From assembly GCF_000004195.4 (NCBI RefSeq), contig NC_030677.2:172222519-172286518 (forward strand): 64,000 nt of DNA, read 5' to 3'. The DNA comes from Xenopus tropicalis. Taxonomy: Eukaryota; Chordata; Amphibia; Anura; Pipidae. Of the stretch, positions 47,400 through 59,924 are shown piece after piece (position 1 is the first letter of the stretch; each line of letters starts with the position of its first letter). A program made the translations under genes and the position numbers. The notes beneath the pieces are model-generated. The model saw nothing but the letters and a program-made list of their open reading frames with translations, had not been told where the DNA came from and searched no databases.

Positions 47400-47940
47400 A
47401 CTGTTTCTTTACATAAGGCTCATGATACGGCAAATAGTCACAGACAGAATTTCTATATCATCCAGACTGGAAGTGATATCAATCGATCAGTATAAAGACC
47501 ATTTACATCATTAATGTGCATTAAATCTAGCAGGAATAAAGCTGATAAACATCTGTGTGGTAGGAAATTTGTTTTGTACAGATGTCTTAGAAATATGATA
47601 GAAATTGAGCAGGCTCTTTAATTCTGTTCATTAGTCCCAATGCTGAGTGATGAGATGATACACACCTATAGGCATTGCCAGCCTGAGCTTCATAAACATT
47701 TTATATTCTTTCTCATTATCCTCTCTAGTATGACCTGTTTCTCAGAATTAATCTATACTGGAATAGCATACATCTATTAAATTAAACACTAAAGGTATGC
47801 TGTGTATTTTGTCTGCTTAATTTAATGGAGGGCATTTGCAATAGCAGAACAGGAAAATTAAATGGAATTAAGTAATTATAAATTAATTCAATGTTTCATG
47901 CCACGGTAGCTTGCTAACTGTAATATTTAGTTTGCTATTT
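47400..47940. other. Candidate conserved noncoding element
   Basis: A repeat-free, motif-dense tract with several homeodomain-like TAATTA/ATTAAT cores, e.g. near 47,515 and 47,860-47,890. Texture-based only. Confidence 0.3.
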
Positions 47941-48484
47941 CATGGAAGCATCTCAACATTTGAATCATAGTGCATAAAGAGAAGGAACAGTGACCAACAA
48001 AATATGTCCTTTTCATACCTTTTAGGGACAATTATTGGAGTTCCCAAATGCATATTACTCCCACAACAGTTGAAAATTAGTATAATAATCCAAGTCTTGA
48101 CTCCCTCCCTATGAGAACTACATGCTTTGTTGTAAATCTGCAGATCAATCTTCCCCACTTCTGAAGTAGTAGATATATTTATACTACTGCACTGACATAA
48201 AGGCCAAGGCTCCTATTTTGATTTTAAACCAAAAACTTGGAATTTGTGGGAAAGGTCTCCCCAAAGCATCTGTATTACATATCTATAAAATCTATACACC
48301 CAGTTCCCAGATATATGAGGAAGGGAGCTAAGAAAGTCACTCTTTTTGCTAAACACACATTTCCTGACATGGACATTGCTCTACCTTTTCAGGCTAACTC
48401 TCTGCCTGGTTTCTTCCTTTATTTCACATATTCATCCCTGCTGGCGGCATGAGTAAAATGTATGCATTGTCTAAAAAAGGTTCA

Positions 48485-49110
48485 GCAATGTTGTATATCA
48501 GATACGGGACATTACTCTTTATTCGGGCCCCTAAAGTTTTGGACACCTAAGCTTGGTCCTAAGTTGTAGATGGGAAGCAGTTCAGTAACTGGTATCGCTG
48601 ATCTATTTAATAAAAGGGGAAACCAACATGGGCTCTGCCTCTTTTCTTCTCTGGATTCAACCTGAGCACAAAGGTGAAAGAGGATTGGAGGCCCAGTAGG
48701 GGAAATTAGTTGTGAGAATTTCTCTAGTAGTGACAATATCTCTATTATAGCTCACTCTAGGAGTGCTCCTACAAGGAAAGTAGAAGGATTAGAATCCTCG
48801 GTGAAAAACCCTCAGAATAGGGACTCAAGTGTATAGACTTAGTGGTGGATGTGTTCTTGCCTAAGTTGCACTTAGAGGGCCTGAAGCTTGGGGATGGACA
48901 TTTGCAAGTTGAATATTTGCAGACTGGTCCCTGGCCCTGATGGGCAAACACTTCTGAAGGTTTTGTTTGTGAGTATATACTGAACACTTGCACTGTATGA
49001 TCTGTGTCTATTCCCCAAGAAATTGATATTACATTCCTGCAATAAAGAAGTTATTATTTGTTTTAAGAACCACTGGCGCCCATTTATTGATTATAGTTCT
49101 GTAACAACCT
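48485..49110 (+). other. Possible solo LTR or other repeat (weak)
   Basis: A promoter-like tttaataaaagggg near 48,606, an aataaa near 49,041 followed by a T/G-rich stretch, and tgtaaca near the end would fit an LTR of about 0.6 kb. I found no clear target duplication and no viral-type coding sequence. Confidence 0.25.
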
Positions 49111-50230
49111 TTCTCTAACATTATGCGAGGGCCCACTCTTAAGATTAAAAGATGCATGTTTATTGACTTTCATGGTGAGCAGAGAGAGTCCTGGATTAAA
49201 ACACCTTCATTTACCCCTCGCCTTACACTTGTATTGTATTGACAGTTCATTTTATTACCTGAACTGGAATTCTGAGTTTGCAGTCTGTAGGGTAATTCTA
49301 GAGCCATTCCCCATATCTAACATTCTTTTCTTCTAGCATTACTGAAGGGTGTTGCTCCAACTGTAATAGAACACACTGGAAGGTACTTTCTTCTAAGTCA
49401 TTCATTAGGGTGTGAACATGATTGAGAGAGAATTATTGCAATTATTCACAACCCAAGTAACTGCCTGGCAGACTTGCATTAAACAAATGAGTTTCCCACA
49501 GTGTGCTTTGGTAGATATGTGAAACATGCTAAGTGCTTTGCATTACAGCTCTTTGGATAGGCCCCTTTACCTAACATCCATTTAATAGCCAAAGAGGCAC
49601 TGTAAGAGGCAAGGAAAGAGCTCTACAGATGTAAGTTGATTTCTCCCGAGGGCAGAGGAAAAATACAGCTCAGGCCTATTACAGTGATTTTATTGTTTAA
49701 AAGGCCACTCAGTGGAGACAAAACCTACACACAATTTCCCATCACTGGCTGCCATCCCTGCTCTTTAGTCATGCATTCCCCCTTCATCCCCTTCTATGTA
49801 CAGCAGCTTCAATATAAGGCAACAGGACCTATACAGGCCCAAGCAGCATCCAAATGTTACATTCTTTTTCTTCTCCTCTCTAATGCTGCTGTGTACACTA
49901 TACAGACTGTATTAGAAGGATTTCTATGCCAAGGCTATATAAAGTCTAAAGGTAATACTGAAGAACAAATATAATCTAGTTACTATGGTATTTGTGGCCA
50001 TAACGACCAGATAACATTTGTATTTGTTTGCTTTTTTTCACAATTCAGATTTTTTGGTGCTAAAACTTTTTGGGGAGTTACCGGATTATATGAGGCGTGA
50101 CCAGCTGAACTATAACAGCTAATTGAAGAGAACTAAATCTTATGGATTAAAGCAGTCACATCATTTCTGACCAAATGACACATTTGAACAAAGCCAAAAT
50201 GTTTTGATAACTGTTCAAATTTTTTTCTGT
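49111..50230. other. Intergenic tract, nothing recognised
   Basis: An open frame at 49,636-49,974 (112 codons) has no recognisable domain. Confidence 0.4.
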
Positions 50231-50236
50231 TAAGAA

Positions 50237-50409
50237 CAGAGGAGGCCAAGCCAGCTGGGCACCCTTAGCAACCCCGGGGGGCACCCTAAGCAACACCTGG
50301 GGGAAGCAATCCCGGGCTAGGGGTAAGCAGAAGAGGTACCTGCCTAGTGCCCTCCCCCCGCTGCACCCTAGGCAGGTGCTTCTTCTGCCTACCCCTAGTT
50401 CTGGCCCTG
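50237..50409. mobile_element. hAT-like MITE family B (short copy)
   Basis: cagaggaggccaagccagct at the left and tacccctagttctggccctg at the right match the copy at 21813. A target duplication is not clear. It abuts the next TTAA-flanked element. Confidence 0.78.
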
Positions 50410-50410
50410 C

Positions 50411-50825
50411 TTAAAGGAGAAGGAAAGGCAAAGTCACTTGGGGGTGCCAAAATGTTAGGCACCCCCAAGTGACTTTAATCGCTTACTTTGTACCCCGGGC
50501 TGGTGCCCCTGTATGGAGAGAACAGCACCAGCCCGGGGTAGCAGCGGCGCTTCCTCCTTCCGGGTTCCCTGCGCGCGCATGCGCAGTAGAGTGAAAAGCC
50601 GAACTTTAACAGAAAAGTCAGCTTTTAACTGTTCTGCGCATGGACCAACAACTGGCATTTTTAGAAAGGAAGCAGGAAGGAGGAAGCGCTGCAGGTACCC
50701 CGGGCTGGTGCTGTTCTCTCTGTACAGGGGCACCAGCCTGGGGTACAGGGTAAGCGATTAAAGTCACTTGGGGGTGCCTAACATTTTGGCACCCCCAAGT
50801 GACTTTGCCTTTCCTTCTCCTTTAA
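50411..50825. mobile_element. Palindromic Kolobok/T2-like MITE
   Basis: TTAAAGGAGAAGGAAAGGCA and its complement at the ends, TTAA at 50411-50414 and 50822-50825. aagtcacttgggggtgcc and ccccgggctggtgc are mirrored inside. 415 bases. Confidence 0.9.
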
Positions 50826-50897
50826 GAAAACTTTCCTGGCAGTCAGGAACATGTTTAATGAGTGTGATAGTAATAGTAATTGTAATATATTTGCACC

Positions 50898-51163
50898 TTA
50901 AAGGAGAAGGAAAGGCTAAGTACCTGCGAGCAAGTGGCTCCTCTTCCTTATTTCTTCTGTCTTCTGAACCCCTGGGCTGGCGCATGTGCAGTAGTTTTTT
51001 GTTAAAGTTTGGCGCACGAAGACAGAAGAAGAAAGAGTCTCCTCGCTACAGGTACCCCGGGCTGGTGCTCTTTTCTCCTAACAGGGGCACCAGCCCGGGG
51101 TACAAGGTAAGCGATTAAACATTTTGGCACCCCCATGTGACTTAGCCTTTGTTTCTCCTTTAA
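50898..51163. mobile_element. Kolobok/T2-like MITE, related short copy
   Basis: TTAAAGGAGAAGGAAAGGCT at the left and tagcctttgtttctcctttaa at the right, TTAA at both ends. It shares ccccgggctggtgct with its neighbour at 50411. Its last 60 bases are included in the duplicated segment that starts at about 51,104. Confidence 0.87.
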
Positions 51164-51757
51164 TTCTATTTGCTTAATAACTGAATAAATTCTGGTAATA
51201 CAAAGAATACAGTATGTCATTCTGGAGGCTAAAGCCACAGTACAGTATATTTTTCTGCCGAGCATACATGCATCAAACAATATAGGGCTGAAGTGTCTGC
51301 ATTTCTTGCTTCAGATTTACATCTTATCTGCGGTACTTTGATTTAAAGTAGTACATAGAAGAGAAAAAAAAGTCAAAAACTTGCCTACAGACAAGTGCAA
51401 CTGGCACATTTGTCAGGAAATGCTTTGTAATTGTCACAGTTTATTAAAATACTTTCCTTACTGCCACAACAGTTTCTTGACAGTCAGGAAAGCGGTGGCA
51501 ACCATAATACAACAGCTAGAAATTCCTAAGTATACTCAGGTTTGTATTTTCCTAAATCAGGCCAGTAGCCTGACATTGCACATAGGCAAATAGGTAAATC
51601 TATGAGATTTTTCTGATTCAATTTATGACTGACTAAAATGAGTTGGGCCAGCTGCTGGGGAAAAAAGGTTCAAGCACCCATATACAAGTTGTGCTTTCAT
51701 TGTATCCAGTTACAAACCATCTTGTTAGCTGATTATTTATACTGATTTCGGAAAGCA
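51104..51757. repeat. Segment X, source copy of a dispersed duplication
   Basis: About 654 bases, from the right part of a MITE into single-copy-looking sequence (gcttaataactgaataaatt, cagacaagtgcaactggcac, gaaagcggtggcaaccataa). A near-identical copy lies at about 53,565-54,213. Confidence 0.92.
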
Positions 51758-51867
51758 ACATTTAATTAAATCACTGAAGTACTGGGATATCAAAGTATGC
51801 ACACAAGGCTTACACTTTATATCCTGTACAATCTAACAAAGTGCCTGGTTAGTTAAAGCAGTAAATG

Positions 51868-52279
51868 TTAAAGGAACAGTAACACCAACCAATCAAAGTA
51901 ATTAAAATATAATGTACCCACTCTGGTAAAAGTTTTGTGTTTGCTTTATAAACACTACCATGATTTATATAAATAAGTTTCTATGTAACTATGGGGTAGT
52001 CATTCAGCCTGGAAAAGGCACAGATTACATAGCAGATAACAGATAAACTCTGTAGAATACCATTGTAATCCATTACAGAGTTTATCTGTGATCTGCTATG
52101 AAACCTGTGCCTTTTTGCCTTTTTTAGCTTAATTAGCTGCCGCCATGGCTACACAGCAGCTTGTTTAAATAAACTGTAGTAGTCTTTCTGAAGCTAACAC
52201 ACAACTTTGACCAGCGCAGAGCAACAGTACATAATATTGTATTTACTTTAAAACATTTTTTGTGTTAATGTTCCTTTAA
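51868..52279. mobile_element. Kolobok/T2-like MITE, intact
   Basis: TTAAAGGAACAGTAACACCAA at the left and gtgttaatgttcctttaa at the right, TTAA at both borders. Inner inverted repeat gcagataacagataaactct/agagtttatctgtgatctgc. It is the empty-site paralogue for the nested insertion at 43,448. Confidence 0.88.
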
Positions 52280-53340
52280 ATCTTGAACCATTGTAATCAA
52301 ACTAAGCACTGCCACTGCAAACTGGCTATTCCAAAGCTTTCCAGTATTCAACCAGCCAAAATGGTAATTGAAAGTAAGCAATGGCCAACTATTGTTTCCT
52401 AAGTTTACACCCTGGAGTGGTAATAGGTCCTGTAGATATTCCTAGAACTGTGTTCTAAGTTCACAAAAAAAGAGTAACCAATAGCAACCAATAAGATGTG
52501 TGCTTTCAAACAGGTGACCTATGGGATACTGCTCTTGGGTAAACATAGCACCTTTTATTACATCAGCCAATAAGGGCCTTTCTAGACATTTTGCAATTGT
52601 TATCACAATTCAATATATCAAAGCACATTCCATGCCGTTCCATGTGAATGTTTAAATTCCTCTGCTGATTTCTGGTTACAAAGGCATTTTTTATTATTCT
52701 TAAATCTTATGTAAGTTTTTTTTCTAATTATTCATTTCCTTAAAAAAAAATCTCCTGTAGCTAAAAAAGCACAATAAAAACGACATTTCAGTCATATTGC
52801 TTAGGTAACAATTAAAATGTCATTTTGACAAATGTGTGGGTTGAGAATTATCCGTGGTTTTTAAAACTGTCCAGTAAAATGGAATTCATAATCCCAAATG
52901 TGAAAGGCTGAACTGAGAATAAAACATTTGTACTTTATTCTGCTGAAACGTAAATTTATAGTTTATAATACAAATGAAATGGAATTAATGGCAGATTTAT
53001 AAACAGGTAAAAGTTAGCAGAGTTTCTCTTTGTCTGAAAATGCGAATGTTAAAGCTCTCATGTGCCAGATCCATGCTGGAATTTCCTCCATTATTTTATA
53101 CCACAAAGCCAAAAACATTTTACAAATACTACAAAGATTTATATCTTCACTGGAAATTGTATTTCTCCTCAGATACTTAATACATTCTGTCAAGTAGAAA
53201 AAAGGTAAAATGTATTAAAATGTGCATTATCAGGAAAAGGTCTCTAAAGAATGATGGGTTCACTTTGAGATATATCACTGTTTAATTTTGTTTTATGTTG
53301 TGGGATGTTCATCCCCTATATCACATTCTCAGGGCCCAAA

Positions 53341-53566
53341 TTATAATAAACCAGTGATGTCATATAAATAAGTCATTGAAACCCTTGATTATGATAGGGG
53401 GCTGAAACATTTTCTATAAAAACAATTGGCTTTCATTTGGATAGCCCCATTTTAATACATGAGCACCATCACGATTTTCTGACTAAGGTTTGCATTGCTG
53501 GCATATATATAAATGATATATATATATATGATATATAAAGGTCATGCCAGGGATACTGCAAGTAGA
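53341..53566. repeat. Segment Y, left copy
   Basis: ttataataaaccagtgatgt to gccagggatactgcaagtag, 226 bases. An almost identical copy is at 54,217-54,440. Confidence 0.93.
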
Positions 53567-54213
53567 GGTAAGCAATTAAACATTTTGGCACCCCCATGTG
53601 ACTTAGCCTTTGTTTCTCCTTTAATTCCATTTGCTTAATAACTGTATAAATTCTGGTAATACAAAGAATACAGTATGTCATTCTGGAGGTTAAAACCACA
53701 ATACAGTATATTTTTCTGCCGAACATACATGCATCAAACAATATAGGGCTGAAGTGTCTGCATTTCTTGCTTCAGATTTACATCTTATCTGCGGTACTTT
53801 AAAGTAGTACATAGAAGAGAAAAAAAGTCAAAAATTTGCCCACAGACAAGTGCAACTGGCACATTTGTCAGGAAATGCTTTGTATTTGTCACAGTTTATT
53901 AAAATACTTTCCTTACTGCCACAACAGTTTCTTGACAGTCAGGAAAGCGGTGGCAACCATAATACAACAGCTAGAAATTCCTAAGTATACTCGGGTTTGT
54001 ATTTTCCTAAATCAGGCCAGTAGCCTGACATTGCACATAGGCAAATAGGCAAATCTATGAGATTTTTCTGATTCAATTTATGACTGACTAAAATGAGTTG
54101 GGCCAGCTGCTGGGGAAAAAAGGTTCAAGCACCCATATACAAGTTGTGCTTTCATTGTATCCAGTTACAAACCATCTTGTTAGCTGATTATTTATACTGA
54201 TTTCAGACAGCAT
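53565..54213. repeat. Segment X', second copy between two Y copies
   Basis: It follows 51,104-51,757 collinearly with about 3% differences and a few small indels. Confidence 0.92.
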
Positions 54214-54216
54214 TAT

Positions 54217-54440
54217 TTATAATAAACCAGTGATGTCATATAAATAAGTCATTGAAACCCTTGATTATGATAGGGGGCTGAAACATTTTCTATAAAAACA
54301 ATTGGCTTTCATTTGGATAGCCCCATTTTAATACATGAGCACCATCACGATTTTCTGACTAAGGTTTGCATTGCTGGCATATATATAAATGATATATATA
54401 TATGATATATAAAGGTCATGCCAGGGATACTGCAAGTAGA
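54217..54440. repeat. Segment Y', right copy
   Basis: Copy of 53,341-53,566; the sequence then continues into new DNA (atttaaaaaattaag). Confidence 0.93.
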
Positions 54441-54972
54441 ATTTAAAAAATTAAGAAAAAAAAAAGCACGCAGTCAGTTATGACAATTGTTGTGCGTTGT
54501 AGCAGATAGCTCAATGTACAGCAGCCCTTAAGGATTCATATTTTGTAACATCCATAAGTAAACATGTAAAGTTGGTACCCATACATAGCCGGTATGGTCC
54601 CAGCATGTGGAAGGGGATGGGTTAGGCCTTTGTTACAAGAAGTAGGCATGTCACACATAAATACAATGAACTACAGCAGACTTTATTCAACAACTTCCTG
54701 AAGGTGTCACAGGGGCATACAGAAGCACAAACTATTGACGAGAATTTATCAGTTACACAATAAATACTGTGTGAAAGACCTGCCCTCTTCTTCACACACA
54801 CACACCAAATTCTCTATCCTTCTTTTTCTACAAGCTTCTAATACCTCTGTTGAGTGCGTCTCCTCTCCTAATCCAGTTCTCCCCATTTTCTCTGGCATGT
54901 CCACATACAGCATATGAGCATCTCTTGAGCTGAATCACTAAATCTCCACTTGGTTCAAACTTACCAGACTAT

Positions 54973-55163
54973 CAGGGCTGGAACTAGGGGTAGCAGAAGA
55001 GGCGACTGTCTAGGGAGCAATGATTGGGGAGTGCCAGGCAGGAGCCTCTCCTGCCTACCCCTAGTAAGCCCTCCCTTGCACACATGAGGGGTGGGGGGAA
55101 GGTGCAAGGGCGAGGTGGCCAACTGGGTTGCCTAGGGTTTCCAGTCGGCTTGGCCCGCCCCTG
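54973..55163. mobile_element. hAT-like MITE family B
   Basis: cagggctggaactaggggta at the left and cttggcccgcccctg at the right. Flanks cagactat (54965-54972) and ctgactat (55164-55171) match at 7 of 8 bases. Confidence 0.85.
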
Positions 55164-55171
55164 CTGACTAT

Positions 55172-56700
55172 ACATATCAGTTCCCTGATGGGTGCACCTT
55201 CGCCTGGGGCTCTTTCCAAAATACTCACTTCTCATTGGAACACAGTCTGTCCTTGCTGGCTACCTTGACTATCTCTCACTCCAAGAGCAAGCTGATACCA
55301 GTGTCCTCTCTCTATCTAGGCCTGACAAGATGTGGCTTGGTATTGTCTGTCTCTCCTGTTGATGATCTTAGGTCAAAGAGGAAGGGCCTAGCTTTTGCCC
55401 CACCCACAGGCCAACCTTATGGGTTGGTGCCACCTGCTGCACAAACTTGATATACTGTAGCCTAACTATTTACACTTTAAAAAAATCTATATTTCACCTC
55501 CTTACAAACCATTTCCAATTAAGGTTTGCTTTTACTATGCATATTTAGGAAAACTGACAGAAAATAACCTTTCAAGAAAAGATTCTTCTGCAATTGCCCC
55601 CAGACTTGGACAACAATCTGCACGGTTGTGACATTAGGACACTATCTCTTCACCCTAATAATCATGAAACCCCCACAAATGTCAAATCATGATTTAGATG
55701 TTTGACTAAGCTGACTCCTAGAGACCAAACACTGACATGGAACATTCGGTTCAGTATTGTACCTGAAGCAATGAAATCATCTTCAAAACGGGCAGATGAT
55801 TTTATAAGATAATGTTCGGCTTCAACGTTACACTGCTTACTAATAATATTGTTTTCCTTGTTTCCAGGTGGTGCATCTGAAAAGAACTGTAAATGCATGG
55901 CTGCTTTAGAAAAGAAGATAATAAGACAATATACTCCATGGGTAGAATAATATACTCTATTATTGTGATAAAAATGAAATTTTGCAGACCAGTAGAGTGT
56001 AGTTCTTAGCTCCAGGCTGCTTAGCAACTGGATTAAGCAATGAATTTTTACATGTAGCAAGTCAATACTATATGTAGCCTGATACAGAATTCTTCATTGT
56101 TGGCATTGGAACTTGCACAGTTATTGTTCTGCTTTGCTTGAGACACAAAAATATTGCCAGTGTGCAGTTTCTGTATACCATATACCACATATGGATTTTG
56201 ATTTGTTAGCAAAGCTACATTACCCAAAATAAAAGAAGACATAAGAGAGGTATAGATAGTTTACATCTCTGCTCTGATAAGTTCTGCCATTATTAGTAGG
56301 TAGCCAGAAATGCTAGGTGAGAGTCACAACTAACTGATTCTTATAGGGCAGTGATGCCCAACCGGTAGCTCATGAGAAACATGTTGCTCATGAGTCAGTT
56401 TTGGAAGTACAGAATTTTAGTGGAAAATGGGTGAGTAGAAGAAAAATAAGACCGTTGCCATTAATTGCTTCTGCCAATGATGAGGGGCTAGACATGAGCC
56501 AAGAGGAATACCAGCTTTCCAGGAAACTTGATTTAATAAGGAATAAACTACATGTACTGTATGTTTTTACCCTTAACTGCCTATAGTAATTTTATAATGA
56601 CTGGCACTTTATATGCTGGAAATGTACCAGTGTGTGAGGAATGAGGCTTATAGGGTCAGTATACAACAGAACATTGTTTTTATTTTACACTTACCACCTC
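55172..56700. other. Intergenic tract with one repeat trace
   Basis: gcagtgatgcccaaccggta, tgttgctcatgag at about 56,348-56,400 resembles a common frog hAT-type repeat start. An open frame of 132 codons on the minus strand (55,662-56,060) begins at TTG and has no recognisable domain. Confidence 0.4.
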
Positions 56701-56713
56701 TCCTATAACAGCT

Positions 56714-57307
56714 ACGTTGTTCACCTTTGAGATAACTTTTAGAATATTTAAATGTCCTGTTTGCTTCTGCCTTTTTCCAGCTTTCAAATGGCACTCACTG
56801 ACCCTGACAGCTGCTTAAAAACTGTCAAATCAAAACCTCTCAGTCTGATGATGTTCTTCCTGGGATTTATTATCCTGCTAAAATCACCTCTACCTCCCAA
56901 CTCATTCTGTTAAATAGAAAAATGCTACTATTTGAAAACCAGAGTTATAAAAGCAGAGCAGCACAGTGGAGTTCCCAGGCACCACCTTCTGTCCATTCTG
57001 ATCATTTTCAACACGGTGCCGGTAGGAGCATGTGCATTTGAATCTCATTCTTGACTAGCCCCAACTGTGCATGCTCCTGCCGGCTCCCTGTCACCAAAGA
57101 GACCAGTAGAGTATTAGAATGGATGGCACTTAGGAGCTCTGCTGTGCTGCTCTGCTACAGATAGCTGCTTAAATTTTAAATCGACGAGCTGCTTGAGAGA
57201 AATGTAATTCAAAAACCATAAAAAATGATGGCCAATTGCAAGTTGTCTCAGAATATCACTGTCTACATCATACTATATGTTAACTGAAAGTTTAAGTAAC
57301 CCTTTAA
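56714..57307. mobile_element. Kolobok/T2-like MITE, large worn copy
   Basis: gttgttcacctttgagataact at the left and gttaactgaaag...ccctttaa at the right are inverted. The interior has gtctcagaatatcactgtct. TTAA at 57304-57307. Confidence 0.6.
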
Positions 57308-57644
57308 GAGTCCAAAGTTCTTGTGAGGTAGTAAGTAACAACCGCCTCCCTTTGCCCTTTTGTTGTGACTGTTTTGGGCTACAGATTAACATCTGTCCAT
57401 TTTTTGTTCACTAGTAGTCTAATAGTCTAGTTAGAAGAACCAGGAAGTTAGAAATATGGAGTTTAGCTCAAGGGCTAACGGAAATCATAGATCAAAACAG
57501 TAGGCAAAAAGTTCAGTTCCAGTGTTCACCACAAGTCCTATTCATCAAACTCATGTTAAACAAATGGGTATACTGCCCCTTTTAGATGAAAACAAATTGG
57601 CTTATGTCTTTATACAGTATCATCATCTAGGGGTCATTTAAGAC

Positions 57645-58000
57645 CACAAGTGCAGTTGCGCTCTTCCACGTTTCCCTGTAGAATGTTGCATTAAACTCCA
57701 TTCATTAAAGGTATTTGCATCTAAAATCGCTCTTTGCCCTTCGACATTGTGCCCCCATCAATAGTCACGAGGCACGTGCTCTGAAAGAATTGGGTGCATG
57801 GGACACTCACACTGCAAACACAGGGAAGGACACCAAACCATCCATACTATTGCATCTGCATCAGCCGCAGCACAATTGCATCAGATACAATACCCCTTTC
57901 AATGGCAATGATGCTAGAATTCAGAAAAAAACCCATGGGGATTGCATTTAAAACTGCACTTTTTGCACAAGTGCCAATTGCACTTGAGGGTGTAAATGAG
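57645..58000. repeat. Possible MITE sharing vocabulary with 6508-6912
   Basis: acaagtgcagttgcgctctt at the left and gcacaagtgccaattgcact at the right are imperfectly inverted. Family not named. Confidence 0.4.
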
Positions 58001-58105
58001 ACATTTTATCTGAAAAATTGCTCCGCGTGACCAGGATTGCCCCTTTTTCCCAATATTAATCAAATGGAACTCCTTTATAAACCCTTCCATATCTGCAATG
58101 GATAC

Positions 58106-58344
58106 TTAAAGGAGAACTAAAGCCTAACTAAAGAAGTAGGCCAGTAATGTTATACATTATGTTTTGGGCTTCTGTCCCAGACAGTTCTAACAGAATCCAA
58201 GATAGGAAGCTACTGTGACAACTGTAAAGACCTATATCATTACTACTATAGAGATGCTGAAACTGTAAGCCAGTGCAGTCCATTTATTAAATAAAATACG
58301 GCATTTCTAGCTATGTTCATTTTTAGGGTTTAGTTCTCCTTTAA
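58106..58344. mobile_element. Kolobok/T2-like MITE, short
   Basis: TTAAAGGAGAACTAAAGCCT at the left and agggtttagttctcctttaa at the right, TTAA at 58106-58109 and 58341-58344. 239 bases. Confidence 0.9.
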
Positions 58345-58389
58345 ACCTCATGAGGATGGAACTCAGGACTATCCATCATTTAACATATT

Positions 58390-58620
58390 TAAAATTCAGA
58401 TTTACCGGGAGATGTATTGAGCTGGTTAGGAACCGAATGGAATGCATAATGTTGTGCTGTATTAAAATCATTTCATGTGTTGCAGAAAATAAACATTGAT
58501 TAAATTCATTTTTATGCATACATTATGTAGCACATTGGAATACACTTTTATTAATGTATTTAATCGAATGTTAATGAATATAGAATTATAGTGCATGTTT
58601 TAATTATTGCTTAGACTTTC
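58390..58620. other. Candidate conserved noncoding element
   Basis: AT-rich, repeat-free, with many TAAT/ATTA cores, e.g. cattgattaaattcattttt. Texture-based only. Confidence 0.25.
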
Positions 58621-58674
58621 CGTTCTATAACTCCAGGCACAGCACTGACTGGACCCTTTGACATGATCCTATCA

Positions 58675-58760
58675 TTAGTGATCAGCACATTTTTTTTGCC
58701 AGGCATGGATTTGCTGTGAATTTCACTATTCAAAAAATTTGCTGAGATAAATGCCCATTG
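58675..58760. repeat. Fragment of gatgagcgaat-type repeat
   Basis: ttgccaggcatggatttgct followed by aatttcac; also near 59,712 and 46,440. Confidence 0.45.
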
Positions 58761-59108
58761 ACTTTGAGTTATTGTATTTATTCATTGCCTTTGTTGGACT
58801 GTGGTATCTTGAAAAAGACCCCAGTGAAGGCCAAAACTTTGATATGAAATAAAGGATATTCATTTGATGTAAGTCCCCTGAGTGCAGCGGCATCAAAGTG
58901 TGTGTCATTTTGCAAGGTTATATATTTATATATATATACATATGTTCAAAGTGAAGTCCGCACTCTCCACCGCTCTCCAATTTTGGGTGCTCGGTCAATT
59001 ATTAATTATACAAGAAGGACCAGCACTCAGTATTCCGTGAATAGTAATTATATTTTTATTTCACCATTGTACTGCAAATTCCAACAATTTGGGCCATTGG
59101 GGGACCTT

Positions 59109-59111
<3 letters not shown>

Positions 59112-59143
<32 letters not shown>
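59112..59143. repeat. (TA)n microsatellite
   Basis: A TA run of about 32 bases. Confidence 0.93.
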
Positions 59144-59147
<4 letters not shown>

Positions 59148-59694
59148 TTGCTTTCCTCCAACCATTCTACCTCTATAAATCTAGCAAATTTGTAGAAAAT
59201 TGTCTGTCCCAGGTCCCCTGAAACCTGAGTTGCATTATTGCCCTTTATAATATGTTTTAATAGAATTAATTACACTGTTAATTAAGTAGGGCATTTTTAT
59301 GCTTGTTCTGGGAATGTTACTTGGGAGGTTTGCAAATATTTTGAATTATATTTTGACAACACTTACACTGAAATGTTACTGTAATTTAATTTCTCTTTCC
59401 CTTTTTATGTTATACTGAATACTGCTGACTTTTAGCTCAGCACTTATTTTATATATTTTCTGCTGAAAAGTTTATATAATTGGATTTTTGTACAATATAT
59501 TATTGGATAATGTTAAATAACAGGTTTTTTTTTTAAATAATGTGCTTAACCCTAAACAGAAGAATAGTACAAAGGGAAAATTACAGACAGGGTCACCAGT
59601 TGTAAAAGGACCATGTTGTTTAGTTTAATTAAAACCAAACCTACAATATGTGCCATTTTTTTACTAGATTATTTTTTATTATGCCTGTAGAATA

Positions 59695-59900
59695 GTAATG
59701 AGCAATTTTTTTTGCCAGGCATGGATTTGCAGCAAATTTCTTCATTTTGCCATTGGCAAATTGTTTCGCGAAACTTCTGTGAAAATTCGGCACAGAAAAA
59801 ATTTGTTGAGTAAAAATTTTTTTGTCACACGTCAAATAAAGCTGTGGTCGCATCAAAATTGGGGTGGTTGCGTCAAAAAAGCGCAGGCGACAAAAAAATA
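59695..59900. repeat. Copy of gatgagcgaat-type repeat
   Basis: gtaatgagcaatttttttt, gccaggcatggatttgcagc, then cgcgaaacttctgtgaaaat. Same family as 46,268. Confidence 0.55.
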
Positions 59901-59924
59901 GACGTAAAGGTTAAGGGGGCCATT

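Noticed and set aside
49075..49085. tggcgccc, resembling a retroviral primer-binding site
   Set aside because: The match is only 8 bases, and it lies before, not after, the putative LTR end. No gag/pol/env-like sequence follows.
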